64,000 nucleotides of DNA, taken from Lacunisphaera limnophila (GTDB lineage Bacteria > Verrucomicrobiota > Verrucomicrobiia > Opitutales > Opitutaceae). Positions 28,779-37,709 of the stretch are shown here, in pieces. Each line of letters opens with the position of its first letter. The first letter of the stretch is position 1. A program made the translations under genes and the position numbers. Below the pieces are notes generated by a model that saw only the letters and a list, made by a program, of their open reading frames with translations, was not told the DNA's origin and searched no databases. The stretch lies in assembly GCF_001746835.1 (NCBI RefSeq), contig NZ_CP016094.1, forward strand, positions 3,363,501 through 3,427,500, in the 5' to 3' direction.

Positions 28779-29897
28779 ATGAGTGATTCCCGTTACAACC
28801 AACTCGCGGAGGTGCTGACCGGTTTCTCCTGCGACCTGAAGAAAGGCGAGCGGGTGCTGATCGACGCCTTTGACGTCCCCGAGGGCTTTGTCATCGCCCT
28901 GGTCCGCGCCACCCGCGCCCTCGGCGCGATCCCCTACGTGAACCTGCAGAATGCCCGCATCACCCGCGAGCTGCTGCAGGGCGCCAGCACCGACCAATAC
29001 CGGCTGACGGCCGACATCGAATTGGCGCGCATGCAGAAGATGGACGCCTACATCGCCGCCCGCGGCTCGCATAACATCTTCGAGACCTCCGACGTGCCGG
29101 CGGCGCGGGTGCAGCTCGTGGCCAAGCTCATGAAACCGGTGCTCGATTACCGGGTGAACAAGACCAAATGGGTCGTGCTCCGCTGGCCCTCGAGCGCCAT
29201 GGCGCAGCAGGCCGGCATGAGCACCGAGGCCTTCGAGGACTTCTATTTCAAGGTCTGCACCTTCGACTACCGCCGCTACGGCCCAGGCATGGCCGCGCTC
29301 GAGGACCTGATGAACCGAACCGACCGCGTGCACCTCAAGGGGCCCGGTACGGATCTGAAGTTCTCGATCAAGGGCATCGGCGCCGAGGCCTGCGGCGGCC
29401 TGCGCAACATTCCGGATGGCGAGGTGTTCTCCTGCCCGGTCAAGGACAGCGTCGAGGGCGTGATCCAATATAACGCCCCGACCGTCTACCTCGGCACGGC
29501 CTTCGACAACATCCGGCTCGTCTTCAAGCAGGGCAAAATCGTGGAGGCCACGGCCAACAATACAAAACGGCTCAACGAGATCCTCGATACGGACGCGGGG
29601 GCGCGCTACATCGGCGAGTTCGCGATCGGCTTCAACCCGCACATCACCGAACCGATGCGCGACATCCTGTTCGACGAGAAGATCGCCGGCTCCTTCCACT
29701 TCACGCCCGGCAAGGCCTACGAGCGCGCCGGCAACGGCAACGAGTCGGTCGTCCACTGGGACATGGTCAACATCCAGCGCCCGGAATACGGCGGCGGCGA
29801 AATCTGGTTCGACGGCAAACTTATCCGCAAGGACGGCCTGTTTGTCCTGCCGGCCCTTAAAAAGCTTAACCCCGACCAGTTGCTGAAGAAGGGGTAA
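28779..29897 (+). CDS. M29 family aminopeptidase
   Basis: A 372-residue aminopeptidase of the AmpS/PepS (M29) type. It shows [20 protein letters not shown], the metal-site segment [11 protein letters not shown] (PxGEVF), the late [29 protein letters not shown] (Glu and His ligands) and [20 protein letters not shown]. Unlike the M29-like protein at 19072, all the expected metal-binding regions look intact. It lies 71 bp after lpxK and 79 bp before the adenosine deaminase gene. Confidence 0.88.
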   Translation: MSDSRYNQLAEVLTGFSCDLKKGERVLIDAFDVPEGFVIALVRATRALGAIPYVNLQNARITRELLQGASTDQYRLTADIELARMQKMDAYIAARGSHNIFETSDVPAARVQLVAKLMKPVLDYRVNKTKWVVLRWPSSAMAQQAGMSTEAFEDFYFKVCTFDYRRYGPGMAALEDLMNRTDRVHLKGPGTDLKFSIKGIGAEACGGLRNIPDGEVFSCPVKDSVEGVIQYNAPTVYLGTAFDNIRLVFKQGKIVEATANNTKRLNEILDTDAGARYIGEFAIGFNPHITEPMRDILFDEKIAGSFHFTPGKAYERAGNGNESVVHWDMVNIQRPEYGGGEIWFDGKLIRKDGLFVLPALKKLNPDQLLKKG

Positions 29898-29922
29898 ACC
29901 ACTCATCCGCCACCATCCGGCG

Positions 29923-29957
29923 CTCAGGCCTAGCTGACCCAATCCGTGGGGCCTGAG
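29923..29957. repeat. Inverted repeat between M29 peptidase and adenosine deaminase genes
   Basis: CTCAGGCC (29923-29930) pairs with GGCCTGAG (29950-29957). No T-run follows, so it may be an operator, a weak terminator or another dispersed palindrome. Confidence 0.4.
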
Positions 29958-29976
29958 TGCAGATTGGTGTGTAATC

Positions 29977-30969
29977 ATGCCGATGGACTCCCTTAGTTTC
30001 GCCCAGTCTCTACCGAAGACCGAGACGCACCTCCACCTGGAGGGGGCGCTGCCGCTGGAGCTGCTGCGCCGCGTGCGGCCGGAGTTTGCGCAGCCGCCGA
30101 TTTCGTGGGCTCATAATTTCAAGTTCCGCGACTTCGCCCATTTCGACCGCGAGCTGCTGGACATGGCGTTTTCCTGGTTCACGTCGCCCGCCCGTTATCA
30201 TGAGGCGGCGCAGGTGATCTTCGCGCGGCTCGCCGCGGCGAACGTGAAATACGTCGAGACGAGTTTCGCCTCGGGGGCGCTGGAGTTTCTCGGGCTCAAC
30301 GGTCGTGAGGTGCTGGCGGCGATCCGCACGGCGGTGCCGGCCGGCCTGGAGGTGCGGGTGTTTCTCGGGATTCATCACAATGGGGCGGGGCCGCGGATGA
30401 TGCCCATCCTCGAGGAAGCGCTGACCTGGCCGGACCTGGCCGGGGTAGACCTGCACGGATTTGAAGATGCGCCGGTGGAGCCCTGGACGGCGCCTTATTG
30501 GGCGGCGGCCCGGGCCGCGGGCAAATACACCAAGGCGCATGCGGGCGAGTTCATGGGGGCCGATTTTGTGCGGAAGATCCTGGATGAGTTGCAGCCTCAT
30601 CGCATCGAGCACGGTACCCGGGCTATCGAGAGCCCGGCGGTGGTGCAGGAACTGATCCGGCGCGGGATCGCCTTGGATATGTGCCCGATCAGCAACCACA
30701 AGCTGATGCCCGGCATCAGCCTGGTGAACCATCCCATCCGGCGGCTGTTCGACGCGGGGGTGAAGGTGACGATCAGCACCGACGACCCCATCACTTTCGG
30801 CAACCGGATCAATGACGAGTACGTCGTCCTGGCCGATCGCAGCGGGTTCACCCGCCGGGAACTCGTGCAGATCGCCCGGAATGGATTTGAAGTCGCGTTG
30901 ATGCCGGCGGAGCAGAAGCAACCGTGGCTTGACCAGCTGGATGGGATAGCGGACGCGTTGGGTCAGTGA
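29977..30969 (+). CDS. add: Adenosine deaminase family protein
   Basis: A 330-residue amidohydrolase. Motifs: THLHLEGALP (metal ligands HxH), DLHGFEDAPVE, KAHAGEFMGADF (catalytic His/Glu), HRIEHGTRAI (catalytic His), LDMCPISNHKLMPG and VTISTDDPITF (metal Asp and catalytic Asp). It deaminates adenosine/deoxyadenosine, or adenine in the related Ade branch; the short DxxMAFSW region does not separate these for me. Its neighbours include an amidase and an ABC importer, so it may belong to a nucleoside or N-heterocycle salvage region. Confidence 0.9.
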   Translation: MPMDSLSFAQSLPKTETHLHLEGALPLELLRRVRPEFAQPPISWAHNFKFRDFAHFDRELLDMAFSWFTSPARYHEAAQVIFARLAAANVKYVETSFASGALEFLGLNGREVLAAIRTAVPAGLEVRVFLGIHHNGAGPRMMPILEEALTWPDLAGVDLHGFEDAPVEPWTAPYWAAARAAGKYTKAHAGEFMGADFVRKILDELQPHRIEHGTRAIESPAVVQELIRRGIALDMCPISNHKLMPGISLVNHPIRRLFDAGVKVTISTDDPITFGNRINDEYVVLADRSGFTRRELVQIARNGFEVALMPAEQKQPWLDQLDGIADALGQ

Positions 30970-30987
30970 ACGGAGACCCCGCCCACA

Positions 30988-32283
30988 TCAAGACCGACCC
31001 AGAAGCCACGGCACGACCGGGCTGTCCGCGGAGGGCAGAATGATCTGCAGTCCAGCGGTCAGCCCCGAGGGCAAGGCCACGGGGAGCGAGAGCACGGGCA
31101 GTCCCGCGAGGCTGGCGGGGGAACAGAGCGTGAGGATGTTGCGCCTCAGTTCCAAGGTGGCCTCGGCCTTGGTCGGCGCGGCGCAGGAGACGCTTGGCAG
31201 CACGAGATAATCGTAGGTGCGGAAGAAATCACGGAGGACGGAGATGATCTCGCGCCGGCGTTCGTGGGCGCGGGCGATGTCCGCCGCCGGGAAACTCCCC
31301 GCATCGGTGAAGCGCCGCCAGATGATCGGGTCGTAACGCTCGCGGTGGGGGACCAGCCAGTCGCGATGCACGGTGTGGGCCTCGCTCATGCCGATGGTGA
31401 TGTAGGCCTCGACGGCGTGATGCCACGACAGGACCAACGAGGCTTCCGCCACCGGATCAGCCCGGGCGGTGAGACTCGCGGCCGCGTAGTCGCAGGCCGT
31501 GGCGACGGTGGGGTCCATGCCGGGCAGCAGCTTGCGGGCGTTGAGGTAGCATCCGCGGGGTTCGGACGCCAAGGGCCGGCCCGTACCCGGCACCAAGGCC
31601 CGCCATGCCGTCAGCATGTCCGGGGCGTTGGCCGTGAACCAACCCGCCGTATCCATGGTCGGGGCGAGCGGAAAGGCATCGCGAATAAAAGCATCCCCGG
31701 GACTCAGCCGGAAGCCATGCAGCCCGCACCAGGCCGCGGGTACGCGGACGGAGCCGCCGGTGTCGGTGCCGATGGAAAGTGGCGCGACCCCCGCGGCCAC
31801 CAGCGCCGCGGAGCCGCTGCTGGAGCCGCCGGACAAACATTGGGGATGGAAGGGATGCGGGCAGTCGCCGTAGTGTGGATTTTCACCCGTGAGGCCGGAG
31901 GCGAATTCCACGAGGTGGGACTTGCCCGCGCAACCCGCGCCCAGTTCGCCGAGTCGCTGGGCGAGTTGGCAGTCGTGTGAGGGCAGGGGGCGAAGCTGGT
32001 CCAGGAAAGTCGAACCGGCGCGGGTCGGCACGCCCGTCAGGTCGAAGAGGTCCTTGAGGAAGTAGGGCATGCCGGCGAGGGGACGGTCAGCGGCCGGGGC
32101 TACCGTGGCCAATTGCTCAACCAGTTCCCCCTCCGGTCGCAGCCACGCCACCGCCGCGCGGCGCAATGGGTCCGGCAGCGCGGCCACGCGGGCCTGCAAC
32201 TCGCGGGCGGCCCCGACGGCGCCGAGGGCCTGCCAGCCGGCGAATGGCAAAGCGGCTGGCGTTTTGGGCGCGATTGTGTCCAT
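30988..32283 (-). CDS. Amidase signature family protein
   Basis: A 431-residue amidase. The Ser-cisSer-Lys triad is visible: Lys in GMPYFLKDLFDLTGVPT, the Ser-rich loop LSGGSSSGSAALVAAGVAPL and the nucleophile in IGTDTGGSVRVPAAWCGLHG. It hydrolyses an amide bond in the cytoplasm; specificity is unknown (allophanate- or nicotinamide-type substrates are possible). Its ATG lies only 13 bp from the ATG of the divergent ABC ATPase gene. Confidence 0.9.
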   Translation of the reverse strand: MDTIAPKTPAALPFAGWQALGAVGAARELQARVAALPDPLRRAAVAWLRPEGELVEQLATVAPAADRPLAGMPYFLKDLFDLTGVPTRAGSTFLDQLRPLPSHDCQLAQRLGELGAGCAGKSHLVEFASGLTGENPHYGDCPHPFHPQCLSGGSSSGSAALVAAGVAPLSIGTDTGGSVRVPAAWCGLHGFRLSPGDAFIRDAFPLAPTMDTAGWFTANAPDMLTAWRALVPGTGRPLASEPRGCYLNARKLLPGMDPTVATACDYAAASLTARADPVAEASLVLSWHHAVEAYITIGMSEAHTVHRDWLVPHRERYDPIIWRRFTDAGSFPAADIARAHERRREIISVLRDFFRTYDYLVLPSVSCAAPTKAEATLELRRNILTLCSPASLAGLPVLSLPVALPSGLTAGLQIILPSADSPVVPWLLGRS

Positions 32284-32296
32284 TCGGGTGGACTAC

Positions 32297-33070
32297 ATGG
32301 AGCCTGCCGCGGCCATCGTCAAATTTACCTCGCTGAAAAAGCGCTACGGCAGCGGCCCGCTCGTGCTGGACGGCGTGGACCTGACCGTGGCCGCCGGGGA
32401 TTTTGTCAGCCTGATCGGGCCCAGCGGCTGCGGCAAATCCACCGTGCTCAAGCTGGTGTCGGGCCTGAATCCGGCGAGCGAAGGCGGGTTGGAGGTGCTG
32501 GGTACCAAGCCGCGGCTGGCCCGTGACCGCCAGGCCTTTATCTTTCAGGACGCCACGCTGCTGCCCTGGCTGACCGCCCAGGGCAACGCCGAGCTGCCCT
32601 TACGGTTGCGCGGGGTGTCATCGGCGGACCGCCGCACCAAAGCCGCCGCGATGCTCGCGCGGGTGGGACTCGAACCCAACGCCGGATACTACCCGCGTCA
32701 GCTTTCCGGCGGCATGAAGATGCGCGTTTCCATCGCCCGGGCGCTCACACTCTCGCCTGAACTGCTTTTGCTGGATGAACCGTTCGGCGCCCTCGACGAG
32801 ATGACGCGCAACCGGCTCAACGAGCAGTTGCTCGCCTTGCGGGAGCAGGCGCGCTTCACGGCGATGTTCGTGACTCATTCCGTGAGCGAGGCGGTTTTCC
32901 TCTCGAATCGCATCATTGTGATGGCGGCGAACCCCGGGCGGCTGCACGCGGAGGTGAAGGTTGATTTTGCGTATCCGCGCCGACCTGAAATGCGGGAGCG
33001 GCCGGAATTCCAAGCCAAGGTGAACGAGGTGTCACGCTTGCTACACGAGGTGGAGGACCCACTCGGATGA
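32297..33070 (+). CDS. ABC importer ATPase (nitrate/taurine/NMT1 type)
   Basis: A 257-residue ABC ATPase powering import across the inner membrane. Walker A is LIGPSGCGKSTVLKLVSG, Q-loop IFQDATLLPW, signature RQLSGGMKMRVSIARAL, Walker B LLLLDEPFGALDEMTR and switch His in FVTHSVSEAVFLS. The Q-loop and D-loop wording are those of TauB/SsuB/NrtD-like ATPases. It overlaps the permease gene by 4 bp (ATGA). Start at 32297; an in-frame GTG 9 bp upstream is an alternative. Confidence 0.93.
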   Translation: MEPAAAIVKFTSLKKRYGSGPLVLDGVDLTVAAGDFVSLIGPSGCGKSTVLKLVSGLNPASEGGLEVLGTKPRLARDRQAFIFQDATLLPWLTAQGNAELPLRLRGVSSADRRTKAAAMLARVGLEPNAGYYPRQLSGGMKMRVSIARALTLSPELLLLDEPFGALDEMTRNRLNEQLLALREQARFTAMFVTHSVSEAVFLSNRIIVMAANPGRLHAEVKVDFAYPRRPEMRERPEFQAKVNEVSRLLHEVEDPLG

Positions 33071-33861
33071 AAAAGCTGCCGCCGCTCCTGCTTTGGCTCC
33101 TGCCCGTCGTCAGCGGCGCGACCTTCGTCGCGCTCTGGTATGCGGTGCGGCATTTCAGCGGCCTGCAGAGCTGGATCCTGCCGACGCCGGGCGAGATTCT
33201 CGCGGCGGCGTGGCACGAGCGGACGAGACTCTGGCAGGCGGCGGGCAGCACGGCGGTCGGCGCGCTCGCGGGGTTCCTGCTGGCGGGATTGTCGAGTTTC
33301 GCGCTGGCGTTGTTCCTGGGGGTGTCGCGATCTCTGCGGGCCAGCCTTTATCCCTGGCTGCTGATGTTGCAGATGACGCCGGTGATCGTGCTGACCCCGA
33401 TCATCGTGCTGTGGGCCGGCCCGGGGCTGCCGGGGATCATCACCATCACGTGGCTCATCAGCTTTTTTCCGGTGGTGGCGAACACGACGCAGGGGCTGAT
33501 TTCAGCCGATCAGAACCACGTGGCGCTCTTCCGCATGGCCAACGCTTCCCGCTGGCAGGAACTGCTCTTCCTGCGTCTGCCCGGGGCGATGCCTTACTAC
33601 CTGACCGGCCTGCGCATCGCGGCCACGCTGGCGCCCATCGGGGCGATCTTTGGCGAATACATGGTCGGCAATTCCTCCGGTGGGGCGGGGGGGCTCGGGT
33701 TTCTCGTGTATAGTTACGGTGCCCAGATCAAGATACCGGCCTTGTTCGCCACGGCGTTGACGAGCTGTGCGCTCGGGTTCGTGTTCGTGGCCGCCATCTC
33801 GCTGTTGAACTGGACGATGCTGCACAAATGGCATGACTCCTTCGACCGCGACGACCACTGA
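33067..33861 (+). CDS. ABC importer permease (NMT1/THI5-type system)
   Basis: A 264-residue BPD-type permease with about six membrane segments. The EAA-like loop that contacts the ATPase is in FRMANASRWQELLFLRLPGAMP. The opening (LWYAVRHFSGLQSWILPTPGEIL) and GAIFGEYMVGNSSGGAGGLGFLV match TauC/SsuC/ThiX-like permeases. It is coupled to the upstream ATPase and followed, after a repeat, by the binding protein. Confidence 0.92.
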   Translation: MKKLPPLLLWLLPVVSGATFVALWYAVRHFSGLQSWILPTPGEILAAAWHERTRLWQAAGSTAVGALAGFLLAGLSSFALALFLGVSRSLRASLYPWLLMLQMTPVIVLTPIIVLWAGPGLPGIITITWLISFFPVVANTTQGLISADQNHVALFRMANASRWQELLFLRLPGAMPYYLTGLRIAATLAPIGAIFGEYMVGNSSGGAGGLGFLVYSYGAQIKIPALFATALTSCALGFVFVAAISLLNWTMLHKWHDSFDRDDH

Positions 33862-33871
33862 GATCGGAATC

Positions 33872-33941
33872 AAACCACCAAGGCACGAAGGTGCAGAGTC
33901 GGGGAATTTTATTTTGTGTCTTGGGGTCTCTGTGGTTCTGT
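33872..33941. repeat. Imperfect inverted repeat upstream of the binding-protein gene
   Basis: The left arm (33872-33898, AAACCACCAAGGCACGAAGG...) and the right arm (33913-33941), reversed ACAGAACCACAGAGACCCCA..., are imperfect complements around an AT-rich centre. The element lies inside an operon, between permease and binding protein, and ends 11 bp before the ATG. It belongs to the same family as 18984-19064. Confidence 0.6.
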
Positions 33942-33952
33942 CCTGTTCCGCT

Positions 33953-34939
33953 ATGCCACGCTTCATTCCCCTCTCGGTATCCCTGTTGGCCGTTCTCACG
34001 CTGACCGGCTGCGGCCAGAAGGCGGCGGAACCGGCGGCTACGACCGGGCCGGTCAAAATCAAATTTCAGACCGACTGGTTCCCGCAGCCGGAGCACGGCG
34101 GTTATTACCAAGCGCTGGCCAAGGGCTATTATGCCGCCGAGGGGCTGGACGTGGAAATTCTGCCGGGCGGCCCCAATGCCCAGGTGAAGGAGCAGGTGGC
34201 CATGGGGAAGGCGCAACTCGGCATGACCAACGGCGACGACGTCATCGTGGCCGCGGCCCGCGGCCTCCCGATCAAGATCGTGGCCGCCGAGATGCAGCGC
34301 GACCCCCAAGGTATCCTCTTTCACGAGGAAAACCCGCTGCGCAGCCTGCAGGATCTGCAGGGCCGCACGCTGATGGCGGGTTCTGTTTCGACTTGGCTGG
34401 AAGTGGTGCGCAAGAAACTCGGGGTGCAATTCAACCAGATGCCGCTGGTGGGCGACCTGGCCCGGTTCATGAACGACAAGACGCTGCTCCGGCAGTGTTT
34501 CGTGACCAATGAGCCTTTCTTCGCCCGGCAGCGCGGCGCGAATGTTGGCGCCCTGCTCATCGCTAGCGACACCTACGAGCCCTACCGGGTGATGTTCGCC
34601 AGCAACGATTACCTCGCGAAGCATCCCGAGGTCGTGGCCAAGTTCGTGCGCGCGAGCATCCGGGGCTGGGTGGACTACCTGACCGGCGACCCCGCACCCG
34701 CCAACGCGCTGATCGCCGCGAAGAACGACATCATGTCGCCCGAGTTCATGGCCTACAGCATCAAGGCCATGAATGACTACAAGCTGGTGGCCGGGGATCC
34801 CGCGAAGGGCGAATACGCCGGCCAGATCACCACCGTCCGGCTGCAGAAGCAGATCGCCCTGCTGCAAGAGGTTGGCGTGCTGGACAAGCCCGTGAAGCCC
34901 GAGGACGTGGCCGCTATGGAGTTCGTGCCCAAGCAGTGA
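33953..34939 (+). CDS. ABC importer substrate-binding lipoprotein, NMT1/THI5-like
   Basis: A 328-residue binding protein with a lipobox (LLAVLTLTGCGQK; Cys near residue 20), so it is anchored in the membrane facing the periplasm. The mature domain starts FQTDWFPQPEHGGYYQALAK and continues YYAAEGLDVEILPGG, the NMT1/THI5/ThiY pattern of thiamine-pyrimidine precursor and related importers. Neighbouring amidase, deaminase and RidA genes suggest a nitrogen-containing ligand such as a pyrimidine, but this is inference. No thiamine-pyrophosphate riboswitch is visible upstream. Confidence 0.9.
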   Translation: MPRFIPLSVSLLAVLTLTGCGQKAAEPAATTGPVKIKFQTDWFPQPEHGGYYQALAKGYYAAEGLDVEILPGGPNAQVKEQVAMGKAQLGMTNGDDVIVAAARGLPIKIVAAEMQRDPQGILFHEENPLRSLQDLQGRTLMAGSVSTWLEVVRKKLGVQFNQMPLVGDLARFMNDKTLLRQCFVTNEPFFARQRGANVGALLIASDTYEPYRVMFASNDYLAKHPEVVAKFVRASIRGWVDYLTGDPAPANALIAAKNDIMSPEFMAYSIKAMNDYKLVAGDPAKGEYAGQITTVRLQKQIALLQEVGVLDKPVKPEDVAAMEFVPKQ

Positions 34940-34940
34940 C

Positions 34941-35015
34941 AAGCTCTGGCGTCCGGCGAGCCGCGGGATTTCCGCAGTTCGTTGCTGACAGCTGAAGACC
35001 GAACGCCGAAAGCTT
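34941..35015. repeat. Imperfect inverted repeat upstream of the RidA-family gene
   Basis: AAGCTCTGGCGTCCGG (34941-34956) and CCGAACGCCGAAAGCTT (34999-35015) are imperfect reverse complements. The right arm includes GCTGACAGCTGAAGACCGAA-like sequence upstream and ends 5 bp before the ATG. Confidence 0.5.
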
Positions 35016-35020
35016 TTCCC

Positions 35021-35479
35021 ATGAGCATCGAAGCCAAACTCACCGCCCTCGGCCTGACCCTGCCCAATCCGCCGGCCGTCGCCGGCAGCTATGTACCCTA
35101 CGTGCGCACCGGCAACCTGCTGTACCTCGCCGGCACCATCAGCGCCTTGAACGGCCAGATGACGCACACCGGCCAGGTAGGGGCGGAACAGACGGTGCAA
35201 ACCGCCTACGAATCGGCGAAAATCTGCGCGCTCAACACCCTGGCCAACATCAAGGCCGCCACCGGCAGCCTCGACAGCGTGAAACAGTTCGTGCTCGTGA
35301 CTGGTTTTGTGAACGCCGTGAGCGGGTTCACCGACAGCCCTGCCGTAATCAACGGGGCCTCGGAACTTTTCGGCCAGCTGTACGGTGACGCCGGCAAGCA
35401 CGCCCGCGCCGCCGTCGCCGCCGCCGGCCTCCCCAAGGGCTCGACGGTGGAGATCCAGGTGATTGTGGAACTGAAGTAA
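35021..35479 (+). CDS. RidA/YjgF family protein
   Basis: A 152-residue member of the RidA (Rid/YER057c/UK114) superfamily, whose founding member hydrolyses reactive enamine/imine intermediates. Visible family segments are GNLLYLAGTISAL, TVQTAYESAKICALNTLANI, FVLVTGFVNAVSGF and HARAAVAAAGLPKGSTVEIQ, with the conserved Arg before the last strand. The larger size and N-terminus place it in an outlying Rid subgroup, not the archetype. Sits after the ABC importer genes and may detoxify intermediates from the imported compound. Confidence 0.87.
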   Translation: MSIEAKLTALGLTLPNPPAVAGSYVPYVRTGNLLYLAGTISALNGQMTHTGQVGAEQTVQTAYESAKICALNTLANIKAATGSLDSVKQFVLVTGFVNAVSGFTDSPAVINGASELFGQLYGDAGKHARAAVAAAGLPKGSTVEIQVIVELK

Positions 35480-35499
35480 GGCGCGCGGGGCGCGCCTTA
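35477..35499 (+). terminator. Perfect hairpin starting at the RidA-gene stop codon
   Basis: TAAGGCGCGC (35477-35486) pairs exactly with GCGCGCCTTA (35490-35499) across a GGG loop; the stem begins with the TAA stop. No T-run follows, so it may be a terminator of unusual form or an mRNA end-protecting hairpin. It closes the importer operon. Confidence 0.5.
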
Positions 35500-35756
35500 T
35501 GGGTTGAGCGTTATCAGTTGTAGGAGCGGGCATTCGATTTGTGCCCGGTAGCGCCGCCGTGGGCCTCATAAAATAGCGCGCTGCCTAGGGGAATCCCTTA
35601 GATTTTCGGGAGGATTTCCCGGGAATTCGGGCGGATGAAAGCAAAATATCCCGGAGACGCGTTTCGCGAGAAGTTTACCATTGCTAGTCGATTGCGTTAC
35701 ACTGTCATGCAGCTCGCTCGCAAGGGCTTGCTCCACGCACCACTTGCATCGTCATT
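35500..35756. other. Leader region of the J-like/pseudo-dynamin gene run, no gene supported
   Basis: This 257-bp gap precedes the ten-gene run and must carry its promoter unless transcription reads through from the importer operon. It includes two short GA/TC-rich palindromic stretches around 35590-35625 (GGGAATCCC and TTTCCCGGGAAA-like). I see no clear sigma-70 or heat-shock hexamers and no CIRCE element. A 78-codon frame here overlaps the next gene and has no protein-like features. Confidence 0.5.
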
Positions 35757-37697
35757 ATGGATTATTTTTCCGAGATCCAGAAACAGCGTCGCGCCACGGC
35801 CGAGGCCGCCTTGGTCATCGCCACTGAATTGGAAGCCGGGCGCGCCGTCTCGCCGTTTCAGGAAAAGCTGACGCAGCTATCAGGGAATCCCGTGATCCCG
35901 GTTCGTGCCGCGGTCATCTCGCCGCAGCCAGAGGTGCTGCAGGCGCTGCTCTCCGAAATCATCGGTCACGACTACAACGTGTGCAAGGTGGTCGTGCCCT
36001 CCCGTCTGGGTTTCAGCGAGGTGCTCCTGCAGGAACGTGGCTTCCTCCTCGATACCGGCGCCGGGGCCCGCGAGTTCGACGATGCCGGCAGCTTCCTCAC
36101 CGCCTTGCAGCAGACGCACGCGCTGCAGCAAACCGAGGGAGACTTGCTCGAACCGTTACGCTTGAAGCTGAAGGGGCCGACTCACTCCAGCGGCCTGTGT
36201 CTGCTCGTGCCTCATAGCCTGGAGGCGATGCAGCGCAAACCCGCGCTGCTCTCGACCCTGGCCGACCAGGCTGACTGGGTCTTCCTCGCCGGCAGCGCCG
36301 AGGCCACCTTCACCCCCGAGGAACGCACCACCGTGCAGGTCGTATTGGACAACGTTACTGGTCTGCAGAATGTCCTCCAGCCGGCCGCCGCCGATGCCCC
36401 CGCGCCGGCCGAGCGCGTGCCCGAGGAATGGTGGAAGCATTGGAAGGTCGGCCTCTCCCTCGGCCTCGTTCGCCTCGGCACGGAACTCCTGCGCAAGCGT
36501 CTCGCCCTGCTGACCGCCCCCGACAGCGAACTCCGGCTCTACCTGGTGGAGTCCCGCCTCCTGCGCCAGATGGACATGACGCTGGCCCTCATGCAGGAGG
36601 AGACCCAGCAGGAGCAGCGCAAGCTGGGCAACCGGCTCACCCTTGCCCGCGAGGGCCTGACGGATCGCGACGGCCAACCCGAGATGCGCAAGACCGCCGA
36701 GGGCATCCGGCAGAAGTTCGCCGACGAACTCGACAGTCTCGTCAAGGCAGGCGAGCGCGAGGCCAAGGCCTCGCTCCAGGCGGACGGCGACGCCAACCGC
36801 CAGCTGCGCGAGGCGTCGGCGACGCTGTCCGTCGATGACATCGAGCAGACGGAGGGCGACACCGCGATCAAGCTCACCTTGTCGATACCCGCCGCCGCTC
36901 GCCTCACGCAGGCCGTGCTCGGCCTTGCGCGCCATCGCCTCTCCACCGACCTGCGCCAGCTCACCGAGGGGCTGGAATGCTCCGTCCGGGACGCCAAGCG
37001 CGCCATCGAGGCGGCCACCGGGGCGCGCCCGTCCATTTCCGTCGAGCTGCCGGACGAGGCCGGCATGTGGGACACCATCTCCAGTCTAGCTCGGCCCGAG
37101 ATCCGCTATCGCGGCGAGATGCCCCGCGCCACTCTCGGCGCGCGCTTCAATGCCGCCCGCCAGGTTATCATGGGTGTCATGATCCTCGGCACCATCCTCG
37201 GCGGCGCCACCGTGCTCACCGGCGATACCAGCGGCGGGCAGGGGATCCGCACCACCCTCGCCGCGCTGATGATCCCGTTGCTTGTCGTGGGCTTTCTCTG
37301 GACCTACGTCAGCTTCCGCAAAAAAGAGACGCAGACCCTGGAAAAGGAACTGGAAAAGCTCCAGGACGGCGTGTTGGCCGAACTGCGCCGCGTGTTGCAA
37401 GACCTGCACCGCGAGCAGATGACCCTCTTGGGCAGCTCGGTGCAGAAGCTCCAGCGTTCGGTGCAGCAGCAGATGGACGGCACCTTTGAAAAACTCGACA
37501 AGCAGCGCCAGCGGGACGCGGACGAAACGCGCCGCCGCCAGACGGAGCAGCAGCGTTCCATCGACCAGCGCATCGCCCGCATGAAGCAGTTCGGCGGACA
37601 ACTGGCCACTTTGCAGTCCAACCTCAAGGAAGCCGAACGCATCCGGGCCAAATGGCTCGCGGCGTGGATCGAGCGCTTCAACCAAGGAAAAGTCTAA
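35757..37697 (+). CDS. Membrane protein resembling a dynamin-like NTPase without nucleotide motifs
   Basis: A 646-residue protein. Residues about 48-208 have the strand-helix rhythm of a bacterial dynamin-like GTPase domain. The P-loop position reads VISPQPEVLQALLSEIIG (no GxxxxGKS), and the DxPG position reads LCLLVPHSLEAM before a typical ADQADWVFLAGSAEATFTPE. Residues 225-450 are long amphipathic helices. Two close membrane segments lie at 470-488 and 500-520, followed by a Gln/Arg-rich coiled coil (523-640). I infer a pseudo-NTPase membrane scaffold; no known family is certain. First gene of the run, 12 bp before the coiled-coil gene. Without the dynamin reading it is simply a two-helix coiled-coil membrane protein. 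Confidence 0.6.
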   Translation: MDYFSEIQKQRRATAEAALVIATELEAGRAVSPFQEKLTQLSGNPVIPVRAAVISPQPEVLQALLSEIIGHDYNVCKVVVPSRLGFSEVLLQERGFLLDTGAGAREFDDAGSFLTALQQTHALQQTEGDLLEPLRLKLKGPTHSSGLCLLVPHSLEAMQRKPALLSTLADQADWVFLAGSAEATFTPEERTTVQVVLDNVTGLQNVLQPAAADAPAPAERVPEEWWKHWKVGLSLGLVRLGTELLRKRLALLTAPDSELRLYLVESRLLRQMDMTLALMQEETQQEQRKLGNRLTLAREGLTDRDGQPEMRKTAEGIRQKFADELDSLVKAGEREAKASLQADGDANRQLREASATLSVDDIEQTEGDTAIKLTLSIPAAARLTQAVLGLARHRLSTDLRQLTEGLECSVRDAKRAIEAATGARPSISVELPDEAGMWDTISSLARPEIRYRGEMPRATLGARFNAARQVIMGVMILGTILGGATVLTGDTSGGQGIRTTLAALMIPLLVVGFLWTYVSFRKKETQTLEKELEKLQDGVLAELRRVLQDLHREQMTLLGSSVQKLQRSVQQQMDGTFEKLDKQRQRDADETRRRQTEQQRSIDQRIARMKQFGGQLATLQSNLKEAERIRAKWLAAWIERFNQGKV

Positions 37698-37709
37698 CCC
37701 CCCACGCCC

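Noticed and set aside
33862-33952. Thiamine or other riboswitch ahead of the NMT1-like binding protein
   Set aside because: No CTGAGA or thi-box core is present; the sequence is instead an inverted repeat of a dispersed family.
35635-35871. A 78-codon frame before the pseudo-dynamin gene
   Set aside because: It overlaps the next gene in another frame and its second half is a frame-shifted reading of that gene.
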